In this document: positions 54,347-62,958 of the stretch, in pieces
Layout: every line of letters starts with the position of its first letter
Position numbering within the stretch: position 1 is the stretch's first letter
Origin: Rhizobium sp. L43
GTDB lineage: Bacteria; Pseudomonadota; Alphaproteobacteria; Rhizobiales; Rhizobiaceae
Direction of reading: 5' to 3'
Assembly: GCF_002531725.1 (NCBI RefSeq)
Contig: NZ_NWSQ01000012.1
Span: 62,001-126,000, forward strand
Length of the DNA: 64,000 nt
Notes under the pieces: model-generated
The model's input: only the letters and a program-made list of their open reading frames with translations
What the model was told of the DNA's origin: nothing
Database searches by the model: none
Program-made: the position numbers and the translations under genes

Positions 54347-55281
54347 CGCAGGCCGGGCTCGCGGTCGCGGGCCAGCAGCAGCGCGCCGTCGAGATCGACG
54401 AAATCGGCATTCTGGGCGAGCAGCACGGCAGGCGCCATGGCAAGCGAGGTGCCGACCATGCAGCCGATCATGATGCTGAATCCGAGCCGTTCGGCCTCGG
54501 TCTTCATCACCAGCGCCTCCGTCAGGCCACCCGTCTTGTCGAGCTTGATGTTGATCGCGTCGTAGCGGTCGGCAAGGCTTGCGAGATCGCCTGTATGATG
54601 GACGCTTTCGTCGGCGCAGACGAGCAGCGGCCGGCGGATTTCGGCGAGCATCCCATCGCGGCCGGCCGGCAGCGGCTGCTCGACGAGGGCCACACCGGCT
54701 TGCGCGGCAATATGGAGATGGCGTTCCAGCACCGCTTCCGGCCAGCCTTCGTTGGCATCGAGGATGATGGCGGCATCGGGGGCGGCGGCTCGGACGGCGC
54801 GGATACGGCTTTCATCGTCGCCGGTTCCGACCTTGACCTTGAGCAGCGCGCGGCCGGCATGTTCGCGCGCCTGCGCGGCCATCACCTCCGGTTCGCCGAG
54901 CGAAATGGTGTAAGCTGTGGTGAGCGGCTTCAGCTCGGCAAGGCCGAGACGAGCCGCGACGCTTTCACCCGTTCGTTTCGCTTCCAGGTCCCAGAGCGCG
55001 CAATCGACGGCGTTGCGGGCAGCACCCGGCGGCATCGCCGAGAGCAGGTCGTGGCGCGAGATGCCGGCTTCAACCAGCGGACGCGTCGCCTCGATCTGGG
55101 CGAAAACGCTCTCCATGGTCTCGCCGTAGCGCCGATAGGGCACGCATTCACCAAGCCCCCGCGCGCCGTCTTCGGTGAGCGTACAGGTGATCACCTCGGC
55201 CTCGGTCTTGGCGCCGCGCGAGATGGTGAAGGTCCTGGCAATCGGAAAGGAATTCATCTGGATATCAAGGGTGCGCGGCAT
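54298..55281 (-). CDS. Dipeptide (L-Ala-D/L-Glu) epimerase
   Basis: An enolase-superfamily enzyme of the muconate lactonizing subgroup, 327 residues. The barrel has the base motif LLKVKVG (Lys-x-Lys), the Mg ligands in DANEGW, VEQPL and ADES, and the second base in INIKLDKTGG. Family members epimerise L-Ala-D-Glu from murein peptides so that it can be used as nutrient. The ATG at 55281 follows AGGAC; a longer frame to 55368 runs into the divergent mla promoter. Together with the L,D-transpeptidase and D,D-carboxypeptidase it adds a peptidoglycan turnover theme. Specificity is inferred from family. Confidence 0.87.
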   Translation of the reverse strand: MPRTLDIQMNSFPIARTFTISRGAKTEAEVITCTLTEDGARGLGECVPYRRYGETMESVFAQIEATRPLVEAGISRHDLLSAMPPGAARNAVDCALWDLEAKRTGESVAARLGLAELKPLTTAYTISLGEPEVMAAQAREHAGRALLKVKVGTGDDESRIRAVRAAAPDAAIILDANEGWPEAVLERHLHIAAQAGVALVEQPLPAGRDGMLAEIRRPLLVCADESVHHTGDLASLADRYDAINIKLDKTGGLTEALVMKTEAERLGFSIMIGCMVGTSLAMAPAVLLAQNADFVDLDGALLLARDREPGLRYTASLVFPPESALWG

Positions 55282-55367
55282 TATTGCTGTCCTGCGAGCA
55301 TGGAAATTGCAGCTTGCTTCTGTATATTGACGCGCCGGGCGCCGAACGATCTGTTCGCGATTCGGCA

Positions 55368-56552
55368 ATGTCGCCGCAAGCCTTGAAAGACATAAGTATC
55401 TTGAACGCAGAGAATCGCAACGCTGCCTCGCTTGACGTGGACGACCAGGCCGATGGTTCGGGGCAGCATGTGCGTCTCAGCGGCAATTGGCGCAGCGCCT
55501 ATATCCATCTCGTGCTGCGCGACTTCGAAAAGCTCCTTCATCAGAAGACCGGCGACCTGACGGTCGACCTCTCGGACATTTCGGATATCGATACCGCCGG
55601 AATCTGGCTGCTGTGCCGGCTGAAGAAAGAAGAGGAGGCGGCTGGACGGAGGGTTCGCTTCGAAGGCACCAATCCGCATATCGACGAAATGCTGGCGATG
55701 TTTTCCGAGGAGCCGGCCAAACCCGAGCCGGAGCCGCAGGAGAAGGTCTCGCTTGTCGCGCGCATCTTCGCGCCTGTGGGCAGGATGACCTACGACCTCT
55801 GGGACAATTTCGCCGCCTCCATGTATATCCTCGGCTCGGCGGTGCGCGGGGCGCAGATGAAGTTCGGTCGCGGCAGCGGCGTTTCGCCGGCCTCGATCGT
55901 CAACCAGATCGACCATATGGGCGTTCGCGCCGTTCCGATCATCCTGCTGATGTCGTTTCTGATCGGGGCGATCATTGCCCAGCAGGGCGCCTTCCAGCTG
56001 CGCTACTTCGGCGCTGAGGTTTTCGTCGTCGATCTCGTCGGCATCCTGCAATTGCGCGAAATCGGCGTGCTGTTGACTTCGATCATGATCGCCGGCCGTT
56101 CGGGCAGCGCGATCACCGCCGAAATCGGCTCGATGAAGATGCGCGAGGAGATCGACGCGCTGAAGGTGATGGGGCTCAACCCGATCGGCGTGCTGATCTT
56201 CCCGCGGCTGGTGGCGCTGACTATCGCGCTGCCGCTTCTGACGGTGCTCGCAAATTTCGCCTCACTCGCCGGTGCGGCCGCCGTCGCCTGGGGTTATTCC
56301 GGCATCACCTTCGCCAACTTCCTGTCGCGCCTGCACGAGGCGGTGACACTGTCGACGGTGCTCTCAGGCATGATCAAGGCGCCGTTCATGGCGCTTGTTA
56401 TCGGCATCGTCGCCGCCGTCGAAGGGCTGAAGGTCGGCGGCAGCGCCGAATCGCTCGGCCAGCACGTAACGGCCGCAGTGGTGAAGGCGATTTTCGTCGT
56501 CATCCTGATGGACGGGCTTTTTGCGATGTTCTATGCAGCGATCGATTTCTAG
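55368..56552 (+). CDS. mlaE: MlaE-type lipid ABC permease with N-terminal STAS domain
   Basis: The permease of an Mla-like phospholipid transporter that keeps outer-membrane lipid asymmetry. The 394 residues consist of an N-terminal STAS-like domain (about 30-130; LTVDLSDISDIDTAGIWLLCRLKKEEE), which in E. coli is the separate protein MlaB, and the MlaE permease (about 140-394; MGVRAVPIILLMSFLIGAIIAQQGAFQLRYFG, then EIGSMKMREEIDALKVMG). The ATG at 55368 is favoured because the longer frame overlaps the divergent epimerase start; the ribosome binding site is weak. First gene of the operon mlaE-mlaF-mlaD-lipoprotein. Confidence 0.92.
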   Translation: MSPQALKDISILNAENRNAASLDVDDQADGSGQHVRLSGNWRSAYIHLVLRDFEKLLHQKTGDLTVDLSDISDIDTAGIWLLCRLKKEEEAAGRRVRFEGTNPHIDEMLAMFSEEPAKPEPEPQEKVSLVARIFAPVGRMTYDLWDNFAASMYILGSAVRGAQMKFGRGSGVSPASIVNQIDHMGVRAVPIILLMSFLIGAIIAQQGAFQLRYFGAEVFVVDLVGILQLREIGVLLTSIMIAGRSGSAITAEIGSMKMREEIDALKVMGLNPIGVLIFPRLVALTIALPLLTVLANFASLAGAAAVAWGYSGITFANFLSRLHEAVTLSTVLSGMIKAPFMALVIGIVAAVEGLKVGGSAESLGQHVTAAVVKAIFVVILMDGLFAMFYAAIDF

Positions 56553-56553
56553 C

Positions 56554-57399
56554 ATGGCGGACCGCGTGGACGAGCAATCGAACGAAATCGAGAAAGACGG
56601 CGAGGGCAGGGACATCGTGCTTTCGGCGCGCGACGTCACCGTCGCCTTCGGCTCCAAGGTCGTGCTCGACAATCTCAATCTGAATATCTACCGCGGCGAG
56701 ATCCTCGGTTTCGTCGGTGCTTCGGGCACCGGCAAATCGGTGCTGATGCGCACGGTGCTGAGGCTCTTGCCGCGCCGCTCCGGCACGATCAAGATCCTCG
56801 GCCAGGATTTCGACGAACTCGACGAACCGCAGCGCAACGCGCTCGACATGCGGCTCGGCGTGCTGTTCCAGCAGGGCGCGCTGTTTTCGTCGCTGACGGT
56901 CAAGGAAAACATCCAGGTGCCGATGCGCGAATATCTCGACCTGCCGCGCTCGCTGATGGACGAACTGGCGCATCTGAAGATTCGCATGGTGGGTCTGGCG
57001 GCCGATGCCGCCGACAAATACCCGTCCGAACTGTCAGGCGGCATGATCAAGCGCGCCGCCCTTGCCCGCGCCCTGGCACTCGATCCCGAACTCGTCTTCC
57101 TGGACGAACCGACCTCGGGTCTCGACCCGATCGGTGCTGCCGAATTCGATGAGCTGATCGCCAACCTGCGCGATAGTCTGGGACTGACTGTCTATATGGT
57201 CACACATGACCTCGACAGCCTGTTTTCGGTCTGCGACCGTATTGCCGTGCTCGGAAAGAAACGAGTAATGGTGGAAGGCACGATCGGCGACATGCTGGCC
57301 TATGACGATCCGTGGGTGCAGGCCTATTTCAAGGGTAAACGCGCGCGCTCGATCGTGCCGCAGGACGATGGCGCGCGGCATGGCGTGAGCGGGAAGTGA
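56554..57399 (+). CDS. mlaF: MlaF-type lipid ABC ATPase
   Basis: The ATPase of the Mla-like system, 281 residues. Walker A is GASGTGKSV, the signature is LSGGMIKRAALAR (the GGM variant typical of MlaF), Walker B is LVFLDEPTSGLD and the switch His is in VTHDLDS. The ATG lies one base after the permease stop, which indicates translational coupling; an upstream ATG at 56521 lies inside mlaE. The first 25 residues are acidic and non-conserved. The C-terminal extension (YFKGKRARSIV) resembles the MlaF tail that contacts MlaB-type STAS domains. Confidence 0.94.
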   Translation: MADRVDEQSNEIEKDGEGRDIVLSARDVTVAFGSKVVLDNLNLNIYRGEILGFVGASGTGKSVLMRTVLRLLPRRSGTIKILGQDFDELDEPQRNALDMRLGVLFQQGALFSSLTVKENIQVPMREYLDLPRSLMDELAHLKIRMVGLAADAADKYPSELSGGMIKRAALARALALDPELVFLDEPTSGLDPIGAAEFDELIANLRDSLGLTVYMVTHDLDSLFSVCDRIAVLGKKRVMVEGTIGDMLAYDDPWVQAYFKGKRARSIVPQDDGARHGVSGK

Positions 57400-57407
57400 C
57401 CGGATAA

Positions 57408-58778
57408 ATGGAAACCAAAGCCAATTACACAATTGTCGGTTTTTTCACGGTGCTGGTGATCGCGGCGGCCTTCGGCTTCGTCTACTGGATGGCCGAATAC
57501 GGCCGCGGCGGCCCGATGACGGAACTGATCGTGCGTATTCCGGGCTCCGCCAACGGCCTCAGCGTCGGCTCGCCGGTGCGCTTCAACGGCATCCAGATCG
57601 GCTCGGTGCAGACATTGTCGATCGATGCCGACGATCCGCAATATTCGCTTGCTTTCACCCAGGTGCGCACCGATGCGCCGATTTACCCCTCCACCAAGGC
57701 CGCCCTTGAAATCCAGGGCCTGACCGGGGCTGCATATATAGAGCTGTCAGGCGGCCGCAAGGGCGAGGAAAGCATCCTTCAACATGCGATCGACAATGGC
57801 AAACGCGCCGTCATCGTCGCCGATCAGTCGAGCGTCACCAACCTGCTGGCGACCGCTGACAAGATCCTCGATCGCGCCAATGACGCGGTCGGCGAACTCC
57901 AGGGCTTCATCCAGGATTCACGTGCTCCGCTGACCGAGACGTTCAAGAATGCCGAGACGTTCTCGGATGCTCTGGCCAAGAATTCCGGCAATATCGACGC
58001 CTTCCTGCAAAGCGTCGGTGAGCTCTCCAATACGGTGAAGGCAGTCTCCGGCCGTGTCGATTCGACGCTTCAGGCTGTGGAATCGCTGGTCAAGGCTGTC
58101 GACGCACAGAAGATCGACAACATCGTTTCCAACGCCGAGAAGATTACCGCCAATGTCGCCGATGCCTCGGGCGACCTCAAGGGGGCGATCCAGAAGTTCG
58201 ACCAGACGGCCACCACCTTCAACGATTTCGGCAAACAGGCACAGGCGACGCTCGACCGCGTCGACACGCTCGTCGCCCAGATCGACCCCGCCAAGGTGAA
58301 GGGTTCCGTCGACGACATCGCGCAGGCGACCAAGGATGCGCGCACCGCCGTTGCCTCGATCCGCGATGTCGCCGATACGGTTTCGGCCCGCAAGAAAGAT
58401 ATCGACCAGACGATCCAAGACGTCTCGCAGCTTACCAACAAGCTGAATTCGGCTTCGACCCGCATCGACGGCATTCTCATCAAAGTCGATGCGCTGCTCG
58501 GAACCGATAACACACAATCGCTGTTCACCGAGGCGCGCGATACCCTGGAATCCTTCAAGAAAGTCGCCGACAACCTGAATGCGCGCATCGGGCCGATCGC
58601 CGACAATCTGCAGAAATTCTCGAGCGGCGGCTTGCGCGACGTACAGACGCTCGTCAACGACATGCGCGGAACCGTGAACAATCTGAACGATACGATCACC
58701 AATTTCGACCGCAATCCGCAACGCCTGATCTTCGGCGGGGACACGGTCAAGCAATATGACGGCCGGACGCGGCGTTAA
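57408..58778 (+). CDS. mlaD: MlaD/MCE-domain periplasmic lipid-binding protein
   Basis: The periplasmic lipid-carrying component, 456 residues. One N-terminal membrane helix (about 8-28) is followed by a single MCE domain (about 40-115; VGSPVRFNGIQIGSVQTLSID, then PSTKAALEIQGLTGAAYIELSGG). A long helical, coiled-coil-like region follows (about 140-430) with heptad-like repeats (SNTVKAVSGRVDSTLQAVESLVKAVDAQ). E. coli MlaD has only about 183 residues, so this is the longer form, which may reach across the periplasm as a tube-like needle. Third gene of the operon, 8 bp after mlaF. Confidence 0.93.
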   Translation: METKANYTIVGFFTVLVIAAAFGFVYWMAEYGRGGPMTELIVRIPGSANGLSVGSPVRFNGIQIGSVQTLSIDADDPQYSLAFTQVRTDAPIYPSTKAALEIQGLTGAAYIELSGGRKGEESILQHAIDNGKRAVIVADQSSVTNLLATADKILDRANDAVGELQGFIQDSRAPLTETFKNAETFSDALAKNSGNIDAFLQSVGELSNTVKAVSGRVDSTLQAVESLVKAVDAQKIDNIVSNAEKITANVADASGDLKGAIQKFDQTATTFNDFGKQAQATLDRVDTLVAQIDPAKVKGSVDDIAQATKDARTAVASIRDVADTVSARKKDIDQTIQDVSQLTNKLNSASTRIDGILIKVDALLGTDNTQSLFTEARDTLESFKKVADNLNARIGPIADNLQKFSSGGLRDVQTLVNDMRGTVNNLNDTITNFDRNPQRLIFGGDTVKQYDGRTRR

Positions 58779-58802
58779 CTGGGAAGTCAGGGGTAGCCTA
58801 AT

Positions 58803-59414
58803 ATGGTCGCATCGCATCTGTTGTCGCGCCGTTCTTGGATCAGGGGAACGGTGATCGCGCTGCCGCTGACGGCGCTGATCCTTTCCGGGTGCGGCACCGC
58901 GGCCAAGAACGATACCTATGACCTGTCCGCTGCCGTCGATGGCGACGGGCCCGCGGCCAAATCCCGCCAGGTCCTGATCGCCAGTCCGACGGCGCTCAGA
59001 GCGCTCGACAGCGAGCAGATCGTCATCCGCGTCTCGTCCTCGGAAATCCAGTATCTGTCGCGGGCGCAGTGGGGCGACAAGCTGCCGCGCATCGTGCAGT
59101 CGAAGCTGGTCGAGGCCTTCGAGAATTCCGGCAAGCTCGGCGGGGTCGGCATGCCGGGGCAGGGGCTGGCGATCGATTACCAGGTCGTCACCGATATCCG
59201 CTCATTCGAGATCGACGCTTCCAATGGCAATCAGGCGGTGGTCGAAATCTCCGCTAAGATCCTCAACGACCGCAACGGTTCGGTGCGTGCCCAGAAGGTA
59301 TTCCGCGCCACGGCGCCGGCGGGCGGCGACAATGTTGGCTTCGTCAAGGGTCTCGACCGCGCCTTTTCCACGGTGGTCTCCGAGATCGTCAGCTGGACGC
59401 TGCGCTCAATCTGA
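58803..59414 (+). CDS. ABC-type transport auxiliary lipoprotein (PqiC-like)
   Basis: A 203-residue outer-membrane or periplasmic lipoprotein. The lipobox LILSGC (Cys at about 30) follows a signal segment. The mature part fits the ABC_trans_aux (PqiC-like) domain, with IVIRVSSSEIQYLSRAQWGDKLPRIVQSKLVEAFENSG. It follows mlaD after 24 bp and would act as the outer-membrane receiver of the MCE system, a place taken by MlaA/MlaC in E. coli. Last gene of the operon. Confidence 0.88.
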   Translation: MVASHLLSRRSWIRGTVIALPLTALILSGCGTAAKNDTYDLSAAVDGDGPAAKSRQVLIASPTALRALDSEQIVIRVSSSEIQYLSRAQWGDKLPRIVQSKLVEAFENSGKLGGVGMPGQGLAIDYQVVTDIRSFEIDASNGNQAVVEISAKILNDRNGSVRAQKVFRATAPAGGDNVGFVKGLDRAFSTVVSEIVSWTLRSI

Positions 59415-59561
59415 GATGGCGTTTCGCGACCGCTGCGTCGACATCAAGGGTTGCTGATTTCGAAAAATATTTGGTCCCATCAGAATGGGGCTGCCATCGT
59501 ATTCAATTTTTTCACGAATTTGTGGAACGCATCATGTTATCGCTGTCAGGAGGCATGCTGC

Positions 59562-60815
59562 ATGGTGGTCGCACGAGTATTCGGAAAGTCGTCATCGGAA
59601 GCGCTCCAGCGCGAAAATGCTCGTCTGGCCGCGCTGCAGCAGCTCGACCTTCTCGACACGCCGAGGGACGAAGGCTTCGAACGGATCGTCCGCCTGATAA
59701 AGCAGATATTTTCCATCGACATCGGCATCGTATCGCTGATCGATGGGCACCGGCAATGGTACAAGGCCTGCTCCGGCCTGTCGGCCGACGAGGTGTCGCT
59801 CGAAGACACGTTCTGCCGCTGCGTGGTGGACTGTGACGAGCCGGTTATCGTCCAGGATGCGACCAAGGATGCACGCTTTTCAAAACATTCCGCGGTGACG
59901 GGCGAGGATCATATCCGCTTCTATGCCGGCGTGCCATTGAGGACGAAAGCCGGGCACATGATCGGAACGGTCTGTGCGATCGACCGCCGGCCAAGATCGT
60001 TCGGCACCAGAGACCTCAGCATTCTCGAGGAGCTGGCGGGGGCGGCGATGGACCGCATCGAACTCATGCAGTCGGCCGCCACCGACAGCCTGACCGAGGC
60101 GATGACGCGGCGCGCCTTCAAGCAGGAAGCTGATCAGCTGATTTCGCTCGCCCTGCGGCACCAGCATGACCTGTCATGCATCGTCTTCGATATCGACCAT
60201 TTCAAGCGGGTGAACGATACGCATGGACACGCTGCGGGAGACGAGGTTCTCAGGGCGGTTGCATCAATCTGCAGGACGACCCTTCGCGCCGGCGATCTGT
60301 TCGGGCGGATCGGAGGCGAGGAATTCGCCGTCGTCCTTCCGCATGTCGATCGGGAAGGGGCTGTCGCCGTCGCCGAAAAACTCAGGGCCGCCATCGCCTC
60401 ACAGCCGATCCGCGGCGATCATGGCGTTCTCCACGTCACGGCGAGCTTGGGAAGCTCGGCGCTCTCGATCGTCAGCAAGGAGATCGAGACCCTGCTGGCT
60501 CAGGCGGATGCCGCGATGTATCAGGCCAAACATGCCGGCCGGAATCGCTGCATATCATGGAGCTCCATTCATGCCGATCACGCCATCGGCGCTCGCCGGC
60601 GTGTCCTGGAGGCGGGTTCGATATTCTTCAACGATCGGCGTTCGACCATTGACTGCACCGTCAAATCCATCGGTTCGGAGAGTGCCGGCATTTCGGTCTC
60701 CAATACGTCAGGCATTCCTCCGGAATTCATCCTTGCCATCAAAGGCGAAGGGTTCGAAACGAATTGCCGGGTGATTGCGCAAGACCGCCAGCACCTGGAA
60801 GTGGCCTTCAGATAA
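59562..60815 (+). CDS. GAF-GGDEF-PilZ protein (diguanylate cyclase with c-di-GMP receptor domain)
   Basis: A 417-residue cytoplasmic signalling protein with three domains. The GAF domain covers about 20-165 (LDLLDTPRDEGFERIVRLIKQIF, with ...SLEDTFCRCVV). The GGDEF cyclase domain covers about 170-330, with active-site motif GGEEF and an intact inhibitory I-site RAGD five residues before it. A C-terminal PilZ-like domain covers about 340-417 (RRRVLEAGSIFFNDRRSTIDCTVKSIGSESAGISVSN). It can thus make and possibly bind c-di-GMP in one chain. The ATG at 59562 follows AGGAGG by 8 nt; the longer frame to 59451 is poorly supported. Confidence 0.88.
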   Translation: MVVARVFGKSSSEALQRENARLAALQQLDLLDTPRDEGFERIVRLIKQIFSIDIGIVSLIDGHRQWYKACSGLSADEVSLEDTFCRCVVDCDEPVIVQDATKDARFSKHSAVTGEDHIRFYAGVPLRTKAGHMIGTVCAIDRRPRSFGTRDLSILEELAGAAMDRIELMQSAATDSLTEAMTRRAFKQEADQLISLALRHQHDLSCIVFDIDHFKRVNDTHGHAAGDEVLRAVASICRTTLRAGDLFGRIGGEEFAVVLPHVDREGAVAVAEKLRAAIASQPIRGDHGVLHVTASLGSSALSIVSKEIETLLAQADAAMYQAKHAGRNRCISWSSIHADHAIGARRRVLEAGSIFFNDRRSTIDCTVKSIGSESAGISVSNTSGIPPEFILAIKGEGFETNCRVIAQDRQHLEVAFR

Positions 60816-60823
60816 AAATCAGC

Positions 60824-61699
60824 CTACTTCGTCGGCTGCGTATCCGTCATCGTCGCGCCCGGCTGTTTGCCTGGTGTCGTTGATGCAGTGGCGGTCGAGG
60901 ACGACGGCAGCGCGCTGTCCAGCAGGCCTGCCATCTTGTCGTCGCGCAGGCTCGCGGTCTTTTCGCCCATGACGACGCCGACGACGCGGCGGCCATCCTT
61001 CAGCGCCGAGGTTACGACATTATAGCCTGATGCATCGGTATAGCCGGTCTTGATGCCATCGACGCCGTCATAGCGGTACATCAGGTTGTTGTGGCCGCGC
61101 AGCTTCATGCCGCGGAACTGGAAGCCGCGCATCGAGAAGAGCTTGAACTCCTCGGGGAAGTCCCGCATCAGCGAAACGCCGAGGGTTGCCATATCACGCG
61201 CCGAGGTGACCTGCTCCGGATCGGGGAGGCCCGAGGGATTCTTGAAGACCGTATTGGTCATGCCGAGCTGGCGTGCCTTGCCGGTCATGACAGTGGCGAA
61301 AGCCTGTTCGGAGCCGCCGAGCTGTTCGGCAATCGCCACAGCAGAGTCGTTGGCAGACAAGACGACGATGCTTTCGACCGCTTCGCGCAACGTCACCTGG
61401 CGGCCGGCGCCGACGGCGAGCTTGAAGGGCTCCTTGCTCTCGGCATTTTCCGACATGGTCAGCTTCTGATCCCAGGTGAGGCGTCCCTCATGCAGGGCTT
61501 CGAAGGCGAGATAGAGCGTCATCATCTTGGTCAGCGATGCCGGATAGTTCAGCTCGTCCTGATTGGATGCTTCGAGCACCTGACCGGACTGCGCATCGAT
61601 GACGAAACTTGCCTGGCCGGCTTGAGCCAGCGTGAAAGCGCCCATCAGCAAGGCGGAGGAGAGCGCGGTGGCAAGGAGCCGGGAGGTCGTCTTGGTCAT
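60824..61699 (-). CDS. D-alanyl-D-alanine carboxypeptidase (low-molecular-mass PBP)
   Basis: A periplasmic serine peptidase that trims the terminal D-Ala from peptidoglycan stems. The 291 residues begin with a signal peptide (cleavage near TLAQA, about residue 27). The three active-site motifs are SLTK (Ser 55), SAN (about 116) and KTG (about 218). The C-terminal membrane-association domain of DacA is lacking; instead the chain ends in a Ser/Thr/Pro-rich tail, so it is a short, soluble form. The ATG at 61699 is chosen over the TTG one codon before. It is convergent with the GGDEF gene, 8 bp apart. Confidence 0.93.
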   Translation of the reverse strand: MTKTTSRLLATALSSALLMGAFTLAQAGQASFVIDAQSGQVLEASNQDELNYPASLTKMMTLYLAFEALHEGRLTWDQKLTMSENAESKEPFKLAVGAGRQVTLREAVESIVVLSANDSAVAIAEQLGGSEQAFATVMTGKARQLGMTNTVFKNPSGLPDPEQVTSARDMATLGVSLMRDFPEEFKLFSMRGFQFRGMKLRGHNNLMYRYDGVDGIKTGYTDASGYNVVTSALKDGRRVVGVVMGEKTASLRDDKMAGLLDSALPSSSTATASTTPGKQPGATMTDTQPTK

Positions 61700-61702
61700 C
61701 AA

Positions 61703-62062
61703 TTGCAGTCTCTGTCGTTGGGCGGTGCTGTTGGCTTAAACGCAAGCCGATCTAGAAAGTTTGTGACGGAATGAAGGACAAGCGGCAATAAAAAAGGCCT
61801 ATCCACAGCTGATTCCTTTTGTCTCACCGTCTTCGGTTTTGACAATGCGGCGCATCGCCCTTAGAAAATTCCTCATGAGTATGAAGAGCGCGCCTTTCTT
61901 CCGTTATATCAGCACCTGCCTGCAGGTTGCGATTGCGCGCGCTTTTGGCGGACGAGGTCTTCGCGTCCAGCCGTGACGTCAGGGCGCTATCGGCGTCCGG
62001 CGCGCTGCTGGACGTAAAGCCCCCTCACCACGTCAATCAAGGTTGCCAGGGAGACAGGCACC
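61703..62062. other. 360-bp intergenic region, nothing certain
   Basis: Between divergent genes; it must contain both promoters. A TTATCCACAG-like sequence (TATCCACAGCTG at 61800-61811) resembles a DnaA half-box, but a single site means little. No RNA gene or clear operator is seen. Confidence 0.35.
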
Positions 62063-62812
62063 GTGCTCAATCTTTATCATGTCAATTCGCTCGTCCATTG
62101 GGAGGAGCGCGAGATCCATCTGCGCGACCATATGATCGGCTTCTTCTCGCAAGAGGTCCGCAGTTTTCTGAGATCAGTCAATCCCGCTTGGGATGTGCGA
62201 AGGGTCGAGGCGCCGGCGCTGATGCCGCGATCGCTGGTCTCAAACGCCTATTCGAATGCCGATATCTGGGTGCAGGAGCAGCTCTCCGCCGGCGATACCG
62301 CGCTGGTGCTGAGACCGGAGACCACGCCGTCGACCTATGCCTATATGCAGCATATTCTCGGGAATCACTCGAAGACGCGGCTGCCGCTCTGCGTCTGGCA
62401 GGCGGGTCGGTCCTATCGCCGTGAGCAGGAGCAGCCGACGAAACATATGCGGCTGAAGGAGTTCTGGCAGCTCGAATTCCAATGCGCCTTCACGGCCGAC
62501 AGCGGCAACGACTATCACGCCGCCTGCCTCGAACCGGTGCGCCGCATGATCGCCTCGCTGATCCATCTGCCGACGCGCATCGTGCCCTCCGACCGGCTGC
62601 CGTCCTATTCCGAGGTGACGATGGATATCGAGGTCGACAATGGCGACAAATGGATGGAGGTCTGCTCGATCTCGCGGCGCACCGACTTTCCGCAGCGCTA
62701 CCGGTCGCAGCCGAAGAAGGGACCTGCTATCGACCACGACGTCCTGGTGCTCGAAATCGCCATCGGTCTCGATCGATGCGTTTACAACTGGGGCATAGCG
62801 GCCGATCGGTAG
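62063..62812 (+). CDS. Free-standing class II aminoacyl-tRNA synthetase-like catalytic domain
   Basis: A 249-residue protein that corresponds to the catalytic core of class II synthetases of the Gly/Pro/Thr group. Seen are RPETTPSTYAYMQHIL (as in GlyRS), motif 2 with AGRSYRREQEQ...MRLKEFWQLEFQ, and the motif 3 region VLEIAIGLDRCVYN with its Arg. DKWMEVCSISRRTDF matches the GlyRS stretch that contacts glycine. No anticodon-binding domain or other tRNA-binding module is present, so it cannot be an ordinary GlyRS. It may charge a carrier protein or small molecule, or be a regulatory paralogue. GTG start with AGGGAG 9 nt upstream. Single gene. Confidence 0.75.
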   Translation: MLNLYHVNSLVHWEEREIHLRDHMIGFFSQEVRSFLRSVNPAWDVRRVEAPALMPRSLVSNAYSNADIWVQEQLSAGDTALVLRPETTPSTYAYMQHILGNHSKTRLPLCVWQAGRSYRREQEQPTKHMRLKEFWQLEFQCAFTADSGNDYHAACLEPVRRMIASLIHLPTRIVPSDRLPSYSEVTMDIEVDNGDKWMEVCSISRRTDFPQRYRSQPKKGPAIDHDVLVLEIAIGLDRCVYNWGIAADR

Positions 62813-62958
62813 ATGGGGAGCCGGGGCCGCATTGCGGTCCCGGTTTTCGCCGCTACAGTTGTTCACGAATTTCCGCAGCACTTTGAATTGCTGCATAATT
62901 CCGATTTAAGAAATTATACAGTAGGAGACAGCGTCATGCTGCGAGGGGTGGGATTTCT

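Noticed and set aside
61800-61811. Origin-like DnaA box (TATCCACAG)
   Set aside because: A single imperfect site with no AT-rich unwinding element or further boxes.
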